Shown here: in pieces, positions 25,634 to 34,101 of the stretch
How the letters are laid out: each line of letters begins with the position of its first letter
Numbering within the stretch: the stretch's first letter is position 1
From: Umezawaea endophytica
GTDB taxonomy: Bacteria; Actinomycetota; Actinomycetes; Mycobacteriales; Pseudonocardiaceae
Direction: 5' to 3'
DNA length: 64,000 nt
Assembly: GCF_025061645.1 (NCBI RefSeq)
Contig: NZ_JANYMP010000012.1
Coordinates: forward strand, 230,602 to 294,601
Program-made: the position numbers and the translations under genes
The notes under the pieces: model-generated
What the model was told of the DNA's origin: nothing
Database searches by the model: none
Seen by the model: the letters and a program-made list of their open reading frames with translations, nothing else

Positions 25634-26644
25634 ATGAGCGTGCAGCGGGTTGCCGTGCTGGGTGCCGGGTCGTGGGGCACCGCCTTCGCCAAGGTGATCG
25701 CCGACTCCGGACCGGAGGTCGTGCTGTGGGCGCGCCGCGACTCCGTGGCCGACTCGATCAACGGCTCCGGGGTCAACGAGGACTACCTGCCCGGCACGAA
25801 GCTGCCGTCGAACCTCAGCGCCACCACGAAGGTGGACGAGGCGCTCGACGGCGCGCAGGCCGTCGTGCTGGCCGTGCCGAGCCAGACGCTGCGCGCGAAC
25901 CTCGTGGGCTGGCGTGACTCGCTGCCCGAGGGCGCGACGCTGGTCAGCCTCGCGAAGGGCGTCGAACTGGGCACGCTCAAGCGGATGAGCGAGGTGATCC
26001 GCGAGGTCGCGGGCGTGCCGGAGGACCAGGTCGCGGTCGTCTCGGGACCCAACCTGGCCAAGGAGATCGCGGCCGAGCAGCCCACCGCGACGGTCATCGC
26101 GTGCACCGACCACGACCGCGCTGTCGCGCTCCAGCAGGCGTGCTCCAACGGCTACTTCCGGCCGTACACCATCACCGACGTCGTCGGCTGCGAACTCGGC
26201 GGCGCCTGCAAGAACGTCATCGCGCTCGCCTGCGGCATGGCCGCGGGGCTCGGGTTCGGCGACAACACGATGGCGTCGATCATCACCCGCGGCCTCGCGG
26301 AGACGGCCCGCCTCGGCGCCGCGCTCGGCGCGGACCCGTTGACGTTCGCCGGGTTGGCCGGACTGGGCGACCTCGTCGCCACCTGCGCGTCGCCGCTGTC
26401 GCGCAACCGGACGTTCGGCCACCGGCTGGGGCTGGGCGAAAGCCTGGCGCAGGCGCAGGAGGCCGCGCACGGGCAGGTCGCCGAAGGCGTGAAGTCGTGC
26501 TCGTCGATCCGCGAACTCGCGCAGCGCCACGGCGTCGACATGCCGCTGACCGACGGCGTCCACATGGTGTGCCACGACGGCATGGACCCGCGCACCCTCG
26601 GTGCCGCCCTCATCGGCCGCGAACCCAAGGCGGAGCGCCAGTGA
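25634..26644 (+). CDS. gpsA: Glycerol-3-phosphate dehydrogenase (NAD(P)+)
   Basis: Reduces dihydroxyacetone phosphate to sn-glycerol 3-phosphate for lipids. The 336-residue protein starts [17 protein letters not shown] (Rossmann GxGxxG), has [24 protein letters not shown], and the catalytic Lys region [20 protein letters not shown] followed by [13 protein letters not shown]. It sits 1 bp after plsC and overlaps the next gene by four bases (GTGA), so the three are one operon. Confidence 0.96.
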   Translation: MSVQRVAVLGAGSWGTAFAKVIADSGPEVVLWARRDSVADSINGSGVNEDYLPGTKLPSNLSATTKVDEALDGAQAVVLAVPSQTLRANLVGWRDSLPEGATLVSLAKGVELGTLKRMSEVIREVAGVPEDQVAVVSGPNLAKEIAAEQPTATVIACTDHDRAVALQQACSNGYFRPYTITDVVGCELGGACKNVIALACGMAAGLGFGDNTMASIITRGLAETARLGAALGADPLTFAGLAGLGDLVATCASPLSRNRTFGHRLGLGESLAQAQEAAHGQVAEGVKSCSSIRELAQRHGVDMPLTDGVHMVCHDGMDPRTLGAALIGREPKAERQ

Positions 26645-27732
26645 CCGCCGGCCCGGACGGCAGGGAGTACGGCGACGGCACGCGGGTCGTCCACGCGGGC
26701 GCCCCCGAACGCCTGCCCGGCGGCGCTTTCATGGGCAGCCCGGTGTTCGCGTCGGCGTTCCACCTCACGGGCGAGGACACCTACGGCCGGTCCGGCAACC
26801 CGACGTGGCGCGCGCTCGAAGCGGCGCTCGGCGAGCTGGACGGCGGCGAGTGCGTCCTGTTCCCGTCCGGCATGGCGGCCATCTCCACGGTGCTGCGCCT
26901 GGTGCTCCGCACCGGCGACACGGTGGTGCTGCCCGGCGACGGGTACTTCCTGACCAGGAAGTTCGTGGCGGAGCACATGGACGTCGTCGTCCGCGAGGTG
27001 CCGACCGCGGGCCCGTGGCCGGACTTCGACGGCGTCTCGTTGGTGCTGCTGGAAACCCCGTCCAACCCCGGCCTCGACGTGTGCGACATCGCCGCGCTGT
27101 CCCACGCCGCGCACGCGGCGGGCGCGCTCGTGGCCGTGGACAACACGACCGCGACCCCGTTGGGGCAGCAGCCGTTGCGGCTCGGCGCCGACATCGTCGT
27201 CGCCAGCGACACGAAGGCCGTCGCGGGCCACAGCGACGTCCTGCTCGGCCACGTGTCCACAACGGACGCCGTGCTCGCCGAACGGCTGCGCGGCGCCCGC
27301 ACGGTCGGCGGCGCCATCCCCGGCCCGTTCGAGGCGTGGCTGGCCCACCGCGGCCTCGGCACGCTCGACCTGCGGCTCACCAGGCAGGCCGCGAACGCCG
27401 CCGCGCTGTACGACGTGCTCCGCGTGCACCCGGCCGTCACCGGCCTGCGCTGGCCGGGCGCCCCGCAGGACGAGGCGTACGCGTTGGCGGCGCGGCAGAT
27501 GCGCCGCTTCGGCGGCGTGCTCACGTTCCAGCTCCCCGACGTCGCCGCCGTGGACGCGTTCCTCGCCCGGTCCAGGCTCATCGCCGCCAGCACCAGCTTC
27601 GGCGGGCTGCACACCAGCCTCGACCGGCGCGCGCAGTGGGGCGACCCGGTGCCGGAGGGCCTGGTGCGGCTGTCCGCGGGCTGCGAGGACACCGCCGACC
27701 TGGTCACGGACGTCCTGGCGGCACTGGCGTAG
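26641..27732 (+). CDS. Cys/Met-metabolism PLP enzyme (cystathionine gamma-lyase-like)
   Basis: A 363-residue fold-type I PLP enzyme. It shows the [17 protein letters not shown] start, [16 protein letters not shown] (the YxRxxNPT motif), [10 protein letters not shown], the cofactor Asp in [14 protein letters not shown], and the Schiff-base Lys in [11 protein letters not shown]. The C-terminal [15 protein letters not shown] and [12 protein letters not shown] complete the family. Members make or break cystathionine or cleave cysteine; the usual label in relatives is cystathionine gamma-lyase. It overlaps gpsA and lies just before the Cys-leader and cysteine dioxygenase, supporting a sulfur role. 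Confidence 0.85.
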   Translation: MTAGPDGREYGDGTRVVHAGAPERLPGGAFMGSPVFASAFHLTGEDTYGRSGNPTWRALEAALGELDGGECVLFPSGMAAISTVLRLVLRTGDTVVLPGDGYFLTRKFVAEHMDVVVREVPTAGPWPDFDGVSLVLLETPSNPGLDVCDIAALSHAAHAAGALVAVDNTTATPLGQQPLRLGADIVVASDTKAVAGHSDVLLGHVSTTDAVLAERLRGARTVGGAIPGPFEAWLAHRGLGTLDLRLTRQAANAAALYDVLRVHPAVTGLRWPGAPQDEAYALAARQMRRFGGVLTFQLPDVAAVDAFLARSRLIAASTSFGGLHTSLDRRAQWGDPVPEGLVRLSAGCEDTADLVTDVLAALA

Positions 27733-27806
27733 CTCGATCGGGTGGAGTGCCTCCCAAGGAGTGGGAGCCGGTTGAGCGGGTGCGAACGGGCTGCGAGAAT
27801 CGCCCG

Positions 27807-27887
27807 GTGTTGTTGCGCGCGATGATCGACGGGCGGGGTCACATCGACCTCAGCCTGGTCGCCAGCGCGCTCTGTCCTTGTCGGTGA
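27807..27887 (+). CDS. Cysteine-codon leader peptide upstream of cysteine dioxygenase
   Basis: A 26-codon frame from GTG 27807 carries GRGHIDLSLVAS and ends ALCPCR-stop. An (R)xHxDLxxVxSxLC pattern ending in Cys-Arg is a recurring actinobacterial leader peptide placed before sulfur genes. The two Cys codons (TGT) flank a proline just before the stop. It starts 146 bp before the dioxygenase start. Translation stalling on Cys codons when cysteine is low would be the expected sensor. Confidence 0.72.
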   Translation: MLLRAMIDGRGHIDLSLVASALCPCR

Positions 27888-27902
27888 TCTTCTCGCGCCC
27901 TG

Positions 27903-27920
27903 CCGGTCGGTGACGACCGG
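27903..27920 (+). promoter_or_regulatory. Hairpin after the Cys leader peptide
   Basis: CCGGTC and GACCGG pair around a 6-base loop, 15 bp after the leader stop and about 30 bp before the dioxygenase start. No U-run follows, so control of translation or Rho access is more likely than intrinsic termination. Confidence 0.45.
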
Positions 27921-27952
27921 TGCCGCTTTGATCCCGAAGGACCACACCCCTC

Positions 27953-28420
27953 ATGTTCGCCGTTCCGGACAACACCATCGCCCTGCCCGAGTCCCGCGCC
28001 GCCGTGCACCCGGTGCGCATCGCACTGGGCTACGCCGCCGACCGCGCGTCCTGGCGCCACCTGCTCCGCTACGACCCCGACCAGCGGTTCGCCGCGCTGG
28101 TCGAGCGCACGGCCTCCGAGGAGGTCTGGCTGATGAGCTGGCTGCCCGGCCAGGAGACCGACCTGCACGACCACGGCGGCTCCACCGGGGCGTTCACGCT
28201 GGTCAGCGGCTCGCTGACGGAGACGGTCGCCACGGCGCACGCCCAGGTGCTGCACAGCCTCACCGCGGGCCAGTCGCGGGTGTTCGGCCCGAACTACGTG
28301 CACCGCGTGCGCAACGACGGTCCTGACCCGGCGGTCACCGTCCACGTCTACCGCGACGGTGGCCGGGCCATGACCCCGTACCGCTTCGACCCGCTCGACG
28401 GGCCTACCGCCGTCCGCTGA
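27953..28420 (+). CDS. Cysteine dioxygenase (type I, cupin)
   Basis: Oxidises L-cysteine to cysteine sulfinate with O2 and a mononuclear iron. The 155-residue cupin has the iron ligands in DLHDHGGSTGAFTLVSGSLTE and the third His in YVHRVRNDG. Length and spacing fit bacterial Cys dioxygenase; a 3-mercaptopropionate dioxygenase is the close alternative. ATG 27953 has AAGGA about 12 nt upstream. A Cys leader peptide precedes it. It converges on, and overlaps by 17 bp, the PNPOx-family gene. Confidence 0.85.
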   Translation: MFAVPDNTIALPESRAAVHPVRIALGYAADRASWRHLLRYDPDQRFAALVERTASEEVWLMSWLPGQETDLHDHGGSTGAFTLVSGSLTETVATAHAQVLHSLTAGQSRVFGPNYVHRVRNDGPDPAVTVHVYRDGGRAMTPYRFDPLDGPTAVR

Positions 28421-29051
28421 CGTGCTCCGGCAGGGCCGTGTCCCCGGTGAGCCGGGGGCACGGCTCGGGCTCGCCGTACGACGTCCGGATCGGCAGCACG
28501 CCCGCCCACGCCGTGGACTCCGCGACGTCCTCGTCGTCGTCGCCGGGGGGACCGCTGCGGATCTTCACCGACGCCTCGGTCAGGTCGAGCGCGAGCACGG
28601 CGGTGGCGGCCAGTTCGCGGGCGGTCGGCTGCCGCGCGTAGTCCCACGACCCCGGTGACAGGTGCTCGGTCAGCACCTTCAGCGCGTGCGTCTTGGTCTC
28701 CGGGTCGAGCACCGGCACGGCCGTCCCGTGCACCACGGCGCAGCGGTAGTTCATCGAGTGGTTGAACAGCGACCGGGCGTAGACGATGCCGTCGAGCAGC
28801 GTCACGGCGACGCTCACCGGCACCCCGCCCTCTGCCTCGCGCAGCGTTCGCGCGCCGGTGGAACCGTGCAGGTAGAGGGTGTCGCCATCGCGGCCGTAGC
28901 CGGTGGGCAGCACGACCGGGGCGCCGTCGACGACGACCGCGAGGTGGCACACCAGGCCCGCGTCGAGCACCTCGTGCAGGGCGGATCGTTCGGTCACGGC
29001 ACGCTTCTTGCCGCGCTTGATCGTGCTGCGCGGCGTGGGCGACAAGGTCAT
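28404..29051 (-). CDS. Pyridoxamine 5'-phosphate oxidase family (FMN-binding split-barrel) protein
   Basis: A 215-residue flavin-binding split-barrel protein. Key segments are HEVLDAGLVCHLAVVVDGAPVVLP, cut into strands, then LYLHGSTGARTLREAEGG, VAVTLLDGIVYARSLFNHSMNYR and the Lys-rich stretch THALKVLTEHLSPG. The family includes PdxH-like oxidases and F420/FMN/haem-binding proteins; a vitamin B6 role is suggested by the divergent MocR/PdxR-type regulator. ATG 29051 is used; only a weak GGA precedes it. The 3' end overlaps cysteine dioxygenase on the other strand. Confidence 0.82.
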   Translation of the reverse strand: MTLSPTPRSTIKRGKKRAVTERSALHEVLDAGLVCHLAVVVDGAPVVLPTGYGRDGDTLYLHGSTGARTLREAEGGVPVSVAVTLLDGIVYARSLFNHSMNYRCAVVHGTAVPVLDPETKTHALKVLTEHLSPGSWDYARQPTARELAATAVLALDLTEASVKIRSGPPGDDDEDVAESTAWAGVLPIRTSYGEPEPCPRLTGDTALPEHVSGRR

Positions 29052-29070
29052 GGTTCCATCGTCAGCCGGA

Positions 29071-29119
29071 AAGTGGCATCCTTCAATGACCAATTCCACT
29101 GTATTTGGAAGGGCCACTT
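29071..29119. promoter_or_regulatory. Operator/promoter region between PNPOx-like gene and mocR
   Basis: AAGTGGC (29071-29077) and GCCACTT (29113-29119) form a perfect outer inverted repeat. Inside it TTCCA (29094-29098) and TGGAA (29106-29110) form another. The whole 67-bp divergent gap is thus symmetrical, as expected for a MocR regulator binding site. Confidence 0.5.
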
Positions 29120-30513
29120 TGACGGACACCGCGTTCCCGGTCACGCTCGACCGCTCGTCGCCCGAACCGCTCGCCGTGCAGCTCGCCGACGCCATGCGCA
29201 CCGCGGCCGCCGAGGGCAGGCTGCGCAGCGGCGACCGGCTGCCCTCGACCAGGGCGCTGGCCGAACGCCTTGGCGTCAGCCGCACCGTCACGGCCGCGGC
29301 GTACGAGCAGCTCCACGCCGAGGGCTGGATCGCGGGCAGGCACGGCAGCGGCACCTACATCACCACGACCCCGCCGGGCGCGCTCAAGGGTCGCACCAAG
29401 CGCGCCGCTCCGACAGCCGCGCCCCGCGAGGTCATCGACCTCGCGCCCGGCGCCCCGTGGGCCGGTGGCCTGGACAAGGCGGCCTGGCGGCGGGCGTGGC
29501 GGGCCGCCGCCGACACGATGCCGCTGCTGCGCCCGCAGCGCGGGGGACTGCCGGAGTACCGCGAGGTCGTCGCCGAGCACCTGCTGCGCCACCGCGGCCT
29601 CGCCGTGCTCGGCGGGCTGCGGGAGGAGCTGGTGCTGGCCACGGGCGGCACGACGGCGGCGCTGACCGAGCTGGCGGCGGCCGTGCTCAAGCCCGGCGAC
29701 GCGGTGGCCGTGGAGGAACCCGGCTACCAGCGCGCGGTCGGCGCGATGCGCGCGGCGGGCCTGCGGGTCGTGCCCGCGCCGGTCGACGCCGAAGGCCTGC
29801 TCGTGGAGGGCGTGCCGAAGGGCGTGCGGGCGGTGTACTGCTCGCCCGCGCACCAGTACCCGATGGGCGGCCGGATGTCCGCGGGCCGCCGGGTCGCGCT
29901 GGTCGAACGGGCTCGCCGCGACGGCTGGCTGGTCATCGAGGACGACTACGACGGCGAACTGCGCTACGACGTGGCCCCGCTGCCGCTGCTGGCCGCGCTC
30001 GCGCCGGACGTGGTCGTGCACCTCGGCACGACCAGCAAGATCCTCACGCCGACGCTGGGCACCGGCTGGATGGTCGCGCCCGAGTCGATCGCCAGCGCCG
30101 TGCTCGCCCACCGCGACCGCACCGGCACCGGGCCCGCGCCCGCCGGGCAGCGCGTGGTCGTGGAACTCGCCCGGCACGGCGACCTGGGCAGGCACCTGCG
30201 CAAGCTGCGCCGCGAGCTGTCCGAACGGCGGGCGCTGCTGGTGGAGGCGCTGGCCGCGGCGGGCGTGCCGGTGCTCGGCGACGACGCCGGCGCGCACGTC
30301 GTCGTGCGGGTGTCGACCGACGAGGCGGAGCAGGAGCTGCTGGCCGCCGCGGAACGGCGTGGCCTCCGGCTCGACGGGCTGGCCCGCCACCACGCGGGAC
30401 GGCCGAGGGTCCACGGCGTCGCCATCGGCTACGCCGCGTGCTCGCGGGAGCAGCTCGTCTCGGTGCTCCCGGCGCTGGTCGAGCTGCTGGTCGCGGCCGC
30501 CCCTCCGGACTAG
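29119..30513 (+). CDS. MocR/PdxR-type regulator (GntR winged helix plus aminotransferase domain)
   Basis: A PLP-dependent transcription regulator. The N-terminal GntR helix-turn-helix is GDRLPSTRALAERLGVSRT with VTAAAYEQLHAEGWI. The rest is a fold-type I aminotransferase domain: VLATGGTTAALTELA, AVEEPGYQRAV, the PLP Asp/Tyr region EDDYDGELRYD, and the PLP Lys in TTSKILTPTLGTGWM. TTG 29119 has GGAAGGG 5 nt upstream, giving 464 residues; an in-frame ATG at 29086 would place the start inside the operator. It is divergent from a PNPOx-like gene, so vitamin B6 sensing is likely. Confidence 0.88.
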   Translation: MTDTAFPVTLDRSSPEPLAVQLADAMRTAAAEGRLRSGDRLPSTRALAERLGVSRTVTAAAYEQLHAEGWIAGRHGSGTYITTTPPGALKGRTKRAAPTAAPREVIDLAPGAPWAGGLDKAAWRRAWRAAADTMPLLRPQRGGLPEYREVVAEHLLRHRGLAVLGGLREELVLATGGTTAALTELAAAVLKPGDAVAVEEPGYQRAVGAMRAAGLRVVPAPVDAEGLLVEGVPKGVRAVYCSPAHQYPMGGRMSAGRRVALVERARRDGWLVIEDDYDGELRYDVAPLPLLAALAPDVVVHLGTTSKILTPTLGTGWMVAPESIASAVLAHRDRTGTGPAPAGQRVVVELARHGDLGRHLRKLRRELSERRALLVEALAAAGVPVLGDDAGAHVVVRVSTDEAEQELLAAAERRGLRLDGLARHHAGRPRVHGVAIGYAACSREQLVSVLPALVELLVAAAPPD

Positions 30514-30523
30514 CCCATCCGGG

Positions 30524-30529
30524 TAGGGT
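30524..30529 (+). promoter_or_regulatory. Probable -10 box of ddl
   Basis: TAGGGT lies 8 nt before the ddl ATG with no ribosome site between, suggesting a leaderless mRNA. Confidence 0.45.
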
Positions 30530-30537
30530 CGGGCCCC

Positions 30538-31605
30538 ATGACGCAGCGCAAGACCAGGGTCGCGGTGGTGTTCGGCGGTCGGAGCAGCGAGCACACCGTC
30601 TCCTGCGTGTCCGCCGGGAGCGTGCTGCCCAACCTGGACCGCGACCGCTTCGAGATCGTCCCCGTGGGCATCACCCCCGAAGGCGCGTGGGTGATCGGCG
30701 CGGACGACCAGCTCGCGCTGACGATCGAGAACCGCGAGCTGCCCACGGTGGCCTCGCTCGTGCCCGTGTCCGGCGGCGAGCTGGTGCCGACGGACCCCGC
30801 CGTCGTGGTCGCGGGCGTCGACGTGGTGTTCCCGCTGCTGCACGGCGCGTGGGGCGAGGACGGCACCGTCCAGGGCCTGCTGGAGCTGGCGGACGTGCCC
30901 TACGTCGGGCCCGGTGTGCTCGCGAGCGCGGTCTCGATGGACAAGGAGTACACGAAGAGGTTGTTGGCGGCCGAGGGCCTGCCGGTCGGCGCCTTCGAGG
31001 TGCTCAAGCGCGACCAGGCCACGCTGACCGTCGACCAGCGCGACCACCTGGGCCTGCCGGTGTTCGTGAAGCCGTGCCGCGCCGGGTCGTCCGTCGGCAT
31101 CTCGAAGGTCGTGGACTGGGCGCACCTGGACGACGCCATCGCGTTCGCCCGCCAGACCGACCCGAAGGTCATCGTCGAGGCCGCCGTCGTCGGCCGCGAG
31201 ATCGAGTGCGGCGTCCTGGAGTTCCCCGACGGCCGGGTCGAGGCGTCGCTGCCCGCCGAGCTGCGCGTCGTGGGCGGCTCCGTCGACTGGTACGACTTCG
31301 ACTCGAAGTACCTCGACGACGTGGCCGAGTTCGACATCCCCGCGAAGCTCGACGACGACCTCACCGAGCGGCTGCGCGAGATGGCGGTCACCGCGTTCCG
31401 CTCGCTCGACTGCCAGGGACTGTCCAGGGTGGACTTCTTCGTCACCGAGTACGACGAGCTGGTGCTCAACGAGGTCAACACCATGCCCGGCTTCACGCCC
31501 ATCTCGATGTTCCCGCGCATGTGGGCCGTCACCGGGGTCGACTACCGGACCCTGCTGACGACCCTGGTCGAGACCGCGATCACCCGCGGCACCGGCCTGC
31601 GCTGA
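30538..31605 (+). CDS. ddl: D-alanine--D-alanine ligase
   Basis: Makes the D-Ala-D-Ala dipeptide for peptidoglycan using ATP. The 355-residue ATP-grasp enzyme has [69 protein letters not shown], and [20 protein letters not shown] followed by [10 protein letters not shown]. This matches Ddl; nothing suggests a D-Ala-D-Lac variant. The gene is monocistronic with a likely leaderless start and converges on DUF3515 with a 7-bp gap. Confidence 0.97.
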   Translation: MTQRKTRVAVVFGGRSSEHTVSCVSAGSVLPNLDRDRFEIVPVGITPEGAWVIGADDQLALTIENRELPTVASLVPVSGGELVPTDPAVVVAGVDVVFPLLHGAWGEDGTVQGLLELADVPYVGPGVLASAVSMDKEYTKRLLAAEGLPVGAFEVLKRDQATLTVDQRDHLGLPVFVKPCRAGSSVGISKVVDWAHLDDAIAFARQTDPKVIVEAAVVGREIECGVLEFPDGRVEASLPAELRVVGGSVDWYDFDSKYLDDVAEFDIPAKLDDDLTERLREMAVTAFRSLDCQGLSRVDFFVTEYDELVLNEVNTMPGFTPISMFPRMWAVTGVDYRTLLTTLVETAITRGTGLR

Positions 31606-31612
31606 ACCGGGG

Positions 31613-32203
31613 TCAGCCCTGCGTCCGGACCGGTCCCTTGGCGAGCGAGTCGCGGATCGTCGTCGACACGTCCTGGAGCGGCCCCGTGCCCGCGTCGGAG
31701 GGAACGGTCAGCGCGATGACGACCGGGCGGTCGACGGCGAACCACGTCGCCGCGTCGGAGCCCTGGACCTCCAGCCACTGCACGTCCGAGATCACCCGGA
31801 GCTGGGAGGTCGGCGTCAGCTCGCCGGGGCGGTCGAGGCCGCAGCGCAGCACGAGCGGCTTGTGCTCCGCGTCACCCCACGCCACGGCGCCCGCGGGGGC
31901 GGGGGTGGCGAGTTCCCGACGCGGCAGCGTCGACCCGTCCGACACCAGCGTCAGCGGCAGCTTCCCGAGCAGCGACGTGCACTCGGGGGACTCCGCGGCG
32001 GGAGCGGTCACCGGCACGAGCGCCAGTGGACCGGAGTTGTCGGCGGTCGGTAGGGCGGGGTCGGCGGCACCCGACGTGCCGAGGACGAGCCCGACCGCCG
32101 CCACCGCGACCGCGAGCAGCACCGGGAGGCCGATGGCCACGGCGAGCAGCGGTCGGGGCAACGACGAGACGGGCTCGGATTCGGTCGGCTGATCCTGTGG
32201 CAC
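31613..32203 (-). CDS. DUF3515 membrane-anchored protein
   Basis: A 196-residue protein with one N-terminal transmembrane segment (about 18-42, LLAVAIGLPVLLAVAVAAVG) and an extracytoplasmic domain. The DUF3515 signature is visible: CTSLLGKLPLTL, AVAWGDAEHKPLVLRCGL, QWLEVQGSDAATWFAVDR and VALTVPSDAG-type strands. Two cysteines (in SPECTSLLG and LRCGL) may form a disulfide. Function unknown. The neighbourhood with ddl and thiL is conserved in mycobacteria. GTG 32203. Confidence 0.85.
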   Translation of the reverse strand: MPQDQPTESEPVSSLPRPLLAVAIGLPVLLAVAVAAVGLVLGTSGAADPALPTADNSGPLALVPVTAPAAESPECTSLLGKLPLTLVSDGSTLPRRELATPAPAGAVAWGDAEHKPLVLRCGLDRPGELTPTSQLRVISDVQWLEVQGSDAATWFAVDRPVVIALTVPSDAGTGPLQDVSTTIRDSLAKGPVRTQG

Positions 32204-32223
32204 AGCCCTATGACAGCACGTCG

Positions 32224-32457
32224 CTACAAGTTGACCACTGGGCAGGTCAGGGTCCGTGTGATCCCTTCCACATTTTGGATGCGGGCCACCACGAGCTGGC
32301 CGAGCTGGTCGACGGTCTCGGCGTCCGCCCGGACGATCACGTCATAAGGACCCGTGACGTCCTCCGCGGACGAAACCCCCGGAATCCCGGCGATCTCCCC
32401 CGCGACGGCGGCTGCCTTCCCGACCTCGGTCTGGATGAGGATGTATGCGTGCACCAC
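32224..32457 (-). CDS. Stand-alone Lrp/AsnC ligand-binding (RAM) domain protein
   Basis: A 77-residue protein consisting only of the RAM effector domain (VHAYILIQTEVGKAAAV, GIPGVSSAEDVTGPYDVIVR, NVEGITRTLTCPVV). The DNA-binding half of Lrp regulators is absent. Such proteins form beta-sheet oligomers that bind amino acids and may modulate full-length Lrp proteins. GTG 32457 follows GAAGGGG on the minus strand, and TAACCT farther upstream could be its -10. It is divergent from thiL. Confidence 0.9.
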   Translation of the reverse strand: MVHAYILIQTEVGKAAAVAGEIAGIPGVSSAEDVTGPYDVIVRADAETVDQLGQLVVARIQNVEGITRTLTCPVVNL

Positions 32458-32554
32458 GGCGTGCCCCTTCGTCGCGACAGGTTAGGTCGGGGTAGGAACT
32501 TGACCAGCAACGTACCGCAGTTGGAGTTCCGAATGCTCAGAACGGGAGGCAATC

Positions 32555-33520
32555 TTGCGTCCGGACCCGCCGCAAGACGCGGACACGGTCGCTGAAGTGG
32601 GTGAGTTCGGTCTCATCCGCCGAGTGACGGCCGGTCGGACGCAGCCACCCACCACGCTGCTCGGGCCGGGTGACGACGCAGCGGTCGTCGCCGCGCCCGA
32701 CGGCCGCGTGGTGGCCTCGACCGACGTCCTCGTCGAGAACGTCCACTTCAGACTCGACTGGTCATCTCCCGAGCAGGTCGGGCGGAAGGCCGCCGCCGTC
32801 AACCTCTCCGACGTCGCGGCCATGGGCGCGATGCCGACCGCGCTCCTCATCGGACTGGCCTGCCCGTCGGACACCCCGGCGGCCGTCGTGGACGGCATCA
32901 CCGCCGGCCTGTGGCAGGAGGCCACCGTCGCGGGCGCTGGTGTCGTCGGCGGCGACATGGTGAGCTCCGAGACACTGGTGATCTCCATTACTGCGCTGGG
33001 CGACCTCAATGGACTAGAGCCCGTCCTGCGGTCGGGCGCGCAGGTCGGCGACGTCGTGGCGGTGTGCGGCAAGCTCGGCTGGGCGGCGGCTGGTCTCGCC
33101 GTCCTCAGCCGGGGGTTCCGCTCGCCGGTGGCCGTGGTCGGCGCCCAGCGCACCCCGGAACCGCCCTACCCGGCGGGCCCGCAGGCCGCCGCGGCGGGCG
33201 CCACCTCCATGATCGACACCTCGGACGGCCTGCTGGCGGACCTGGGTCACGTCGCGGACGCGTCCGGCGTGGGCATCGACATCCGCACGGAACTGCTGGA
33301 GGTCCACCCGAGGCTGGTCGACGTGGCGTCGGCGCTGGGCGCGGACGCCCGCCACTGGGTCCTCACCGGTGGCGAGGACCACGCGCTGGCGGCCACGTTC
33401 CCCGACCCGGCCCTGGTGCCGGAGGAGTGGCAGGTGATCGGCTCGGTGCGGCACGGCGGCGGCGTGACGGTCGACGGCCGCACCTACGAGAAACCCCCTG
33501 GATGGGAGCACTGGCGGTAG
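32555..33520 (+). CDS. thiL: Thiamine-monophosphate kinase
   Basis: Phosphorylates thiamine monophosphate to thiamine diphosphate. The 321-residue PurM-fold enzyme shows GEFGLIRRVTAG, LLGPGDDAAVVAAPDG, STDVLVENVHFRLDWSSPEQ, KAAAVNLSDVAAMGA, GGDMVSSETLVISIT, SMIDTSDGLLADLGHVA and LTGGEDHALAATF. The start is TTG 32555, with GGGAGG 5 nt upstream. The GNAT gene follows 14 bp after the stop. Confidence 0.95.
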   Translation: MRPDPPQDADTVAEVGEFGLIRRVTAGRTQPPTTLLGPGDDAAVVAAPDGRVVASTDVLVENVHFRLDWSSPEQVGRKAAAVNLSDVAAMGAMPTALLIGLACPSDTPAAVVDGITAGLWQEATVAGAGVVGGDMVSSETLVISITALGDLNGLEPVLRSGAQVGDVVAVCGKLGWAAAGLAVLSRGFRSPVAVVGAQRTPEPPYPAGPQAAAAGATSMIDTSDGLLADLGHVADASGVGIDIRTELLEVHPRLVDVASALGADARHWVLTGGEDHALAATFPDPALVPEEWQVIGSVRHGGGVTVDGRTYEKPPGWEHWR

Positions 33521-33521
33521 G

Positions 33522-33527
33522 TATCTT
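33522..33527 (+). promoter_or_regulatory. Probable -10 box for leaderless GNAT gene
   Basis: TATCTT lies 7 nt before ATG 33535, just after the thiL stop. Confidence 0.4.
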
Positions 33528-33534
33528 CTGGGTT

Positions 33535-34020
33535 ATGGAACTATGCACGGTCACGTATGACCATCCAGACGCGGTGAAGCTGATCGACGGCGTCCAGAAG
33601 GTCTACGTGGAGCGCTACGGCGACGAGGACATCACCCCCGTCGACCCGGCGGAGTTCAGCGCGCCGCACGGGTTCTTCGTCGTCGGCTACCTGGACGGCG
33701 AGCCCGTCGCCTGCGGTGGCTGGCGCGCGCACGACGTGGCCGAGTCGCCGCTGCGGCCGGGCGACGCGGAGATCAAGCGCATGTACGTCGTCGACGCCGC
33801 CAGGGGCAAGGGCCTGGCCAGGCGGGTGCTGGCCGAACTGGAGCGCGCGGCGCGGGAGGCGGGGCGCACCAGGATGGTCCTGGAGACCGGCTCCATCCAG
33901 CCGGAGGCGATAGCGCTCTACCTGAGCAGCGGGTACGAGCGGATGCCCAACTTCGGCAGCTACCGCGACGACCCGCTGAGCCTCTGCTTCGGAAAGGCGC
34001 TGGTCCCCACGGCCGAGTGA
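33535..34020 (+). CDS. GNAT-family N-acetyltransferase
   Basis: A 161-residue acetyl-CoA-dependent acyltransferase. The GNAT core is GFFVVGYLDGEPVACGGWRA, AEIKRMYVVDAARGKGLARR (acetyl-CoA binding R/QxxGxG/A as RGKGLA) and IALYLSSGYERMPNFG. Substrate cannot be predicted. ATG 33535 is chosen because the domain starts there and a TANNNT box sits 7 nt upstream. The longer upstream frame runs in the shadow of thiL. Confidence 0.87.
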   Translation: MELCTVTYDHPDAVKLIDGVQKVYVERYGDEDITPVDPAEFSAPHGFFVVGYLDGEPVACGGWRAHDVAESPLRPGDAEIKRMYVVDAARGKGLARRVLAELERAAREAGRTRMVLETGSIQPEAIALYLSSGYERMPNFGSYRDDPLSLCFGKALVPTAE

Positions 34021-34101
34021 CGAACGGGTACCCGGTCAGCCCCTCCTGCCCGCCCCCGTCCGGCGGTACCGTTGAGGTCTCGATCTTGGGGGGAGACCAG
34101 G

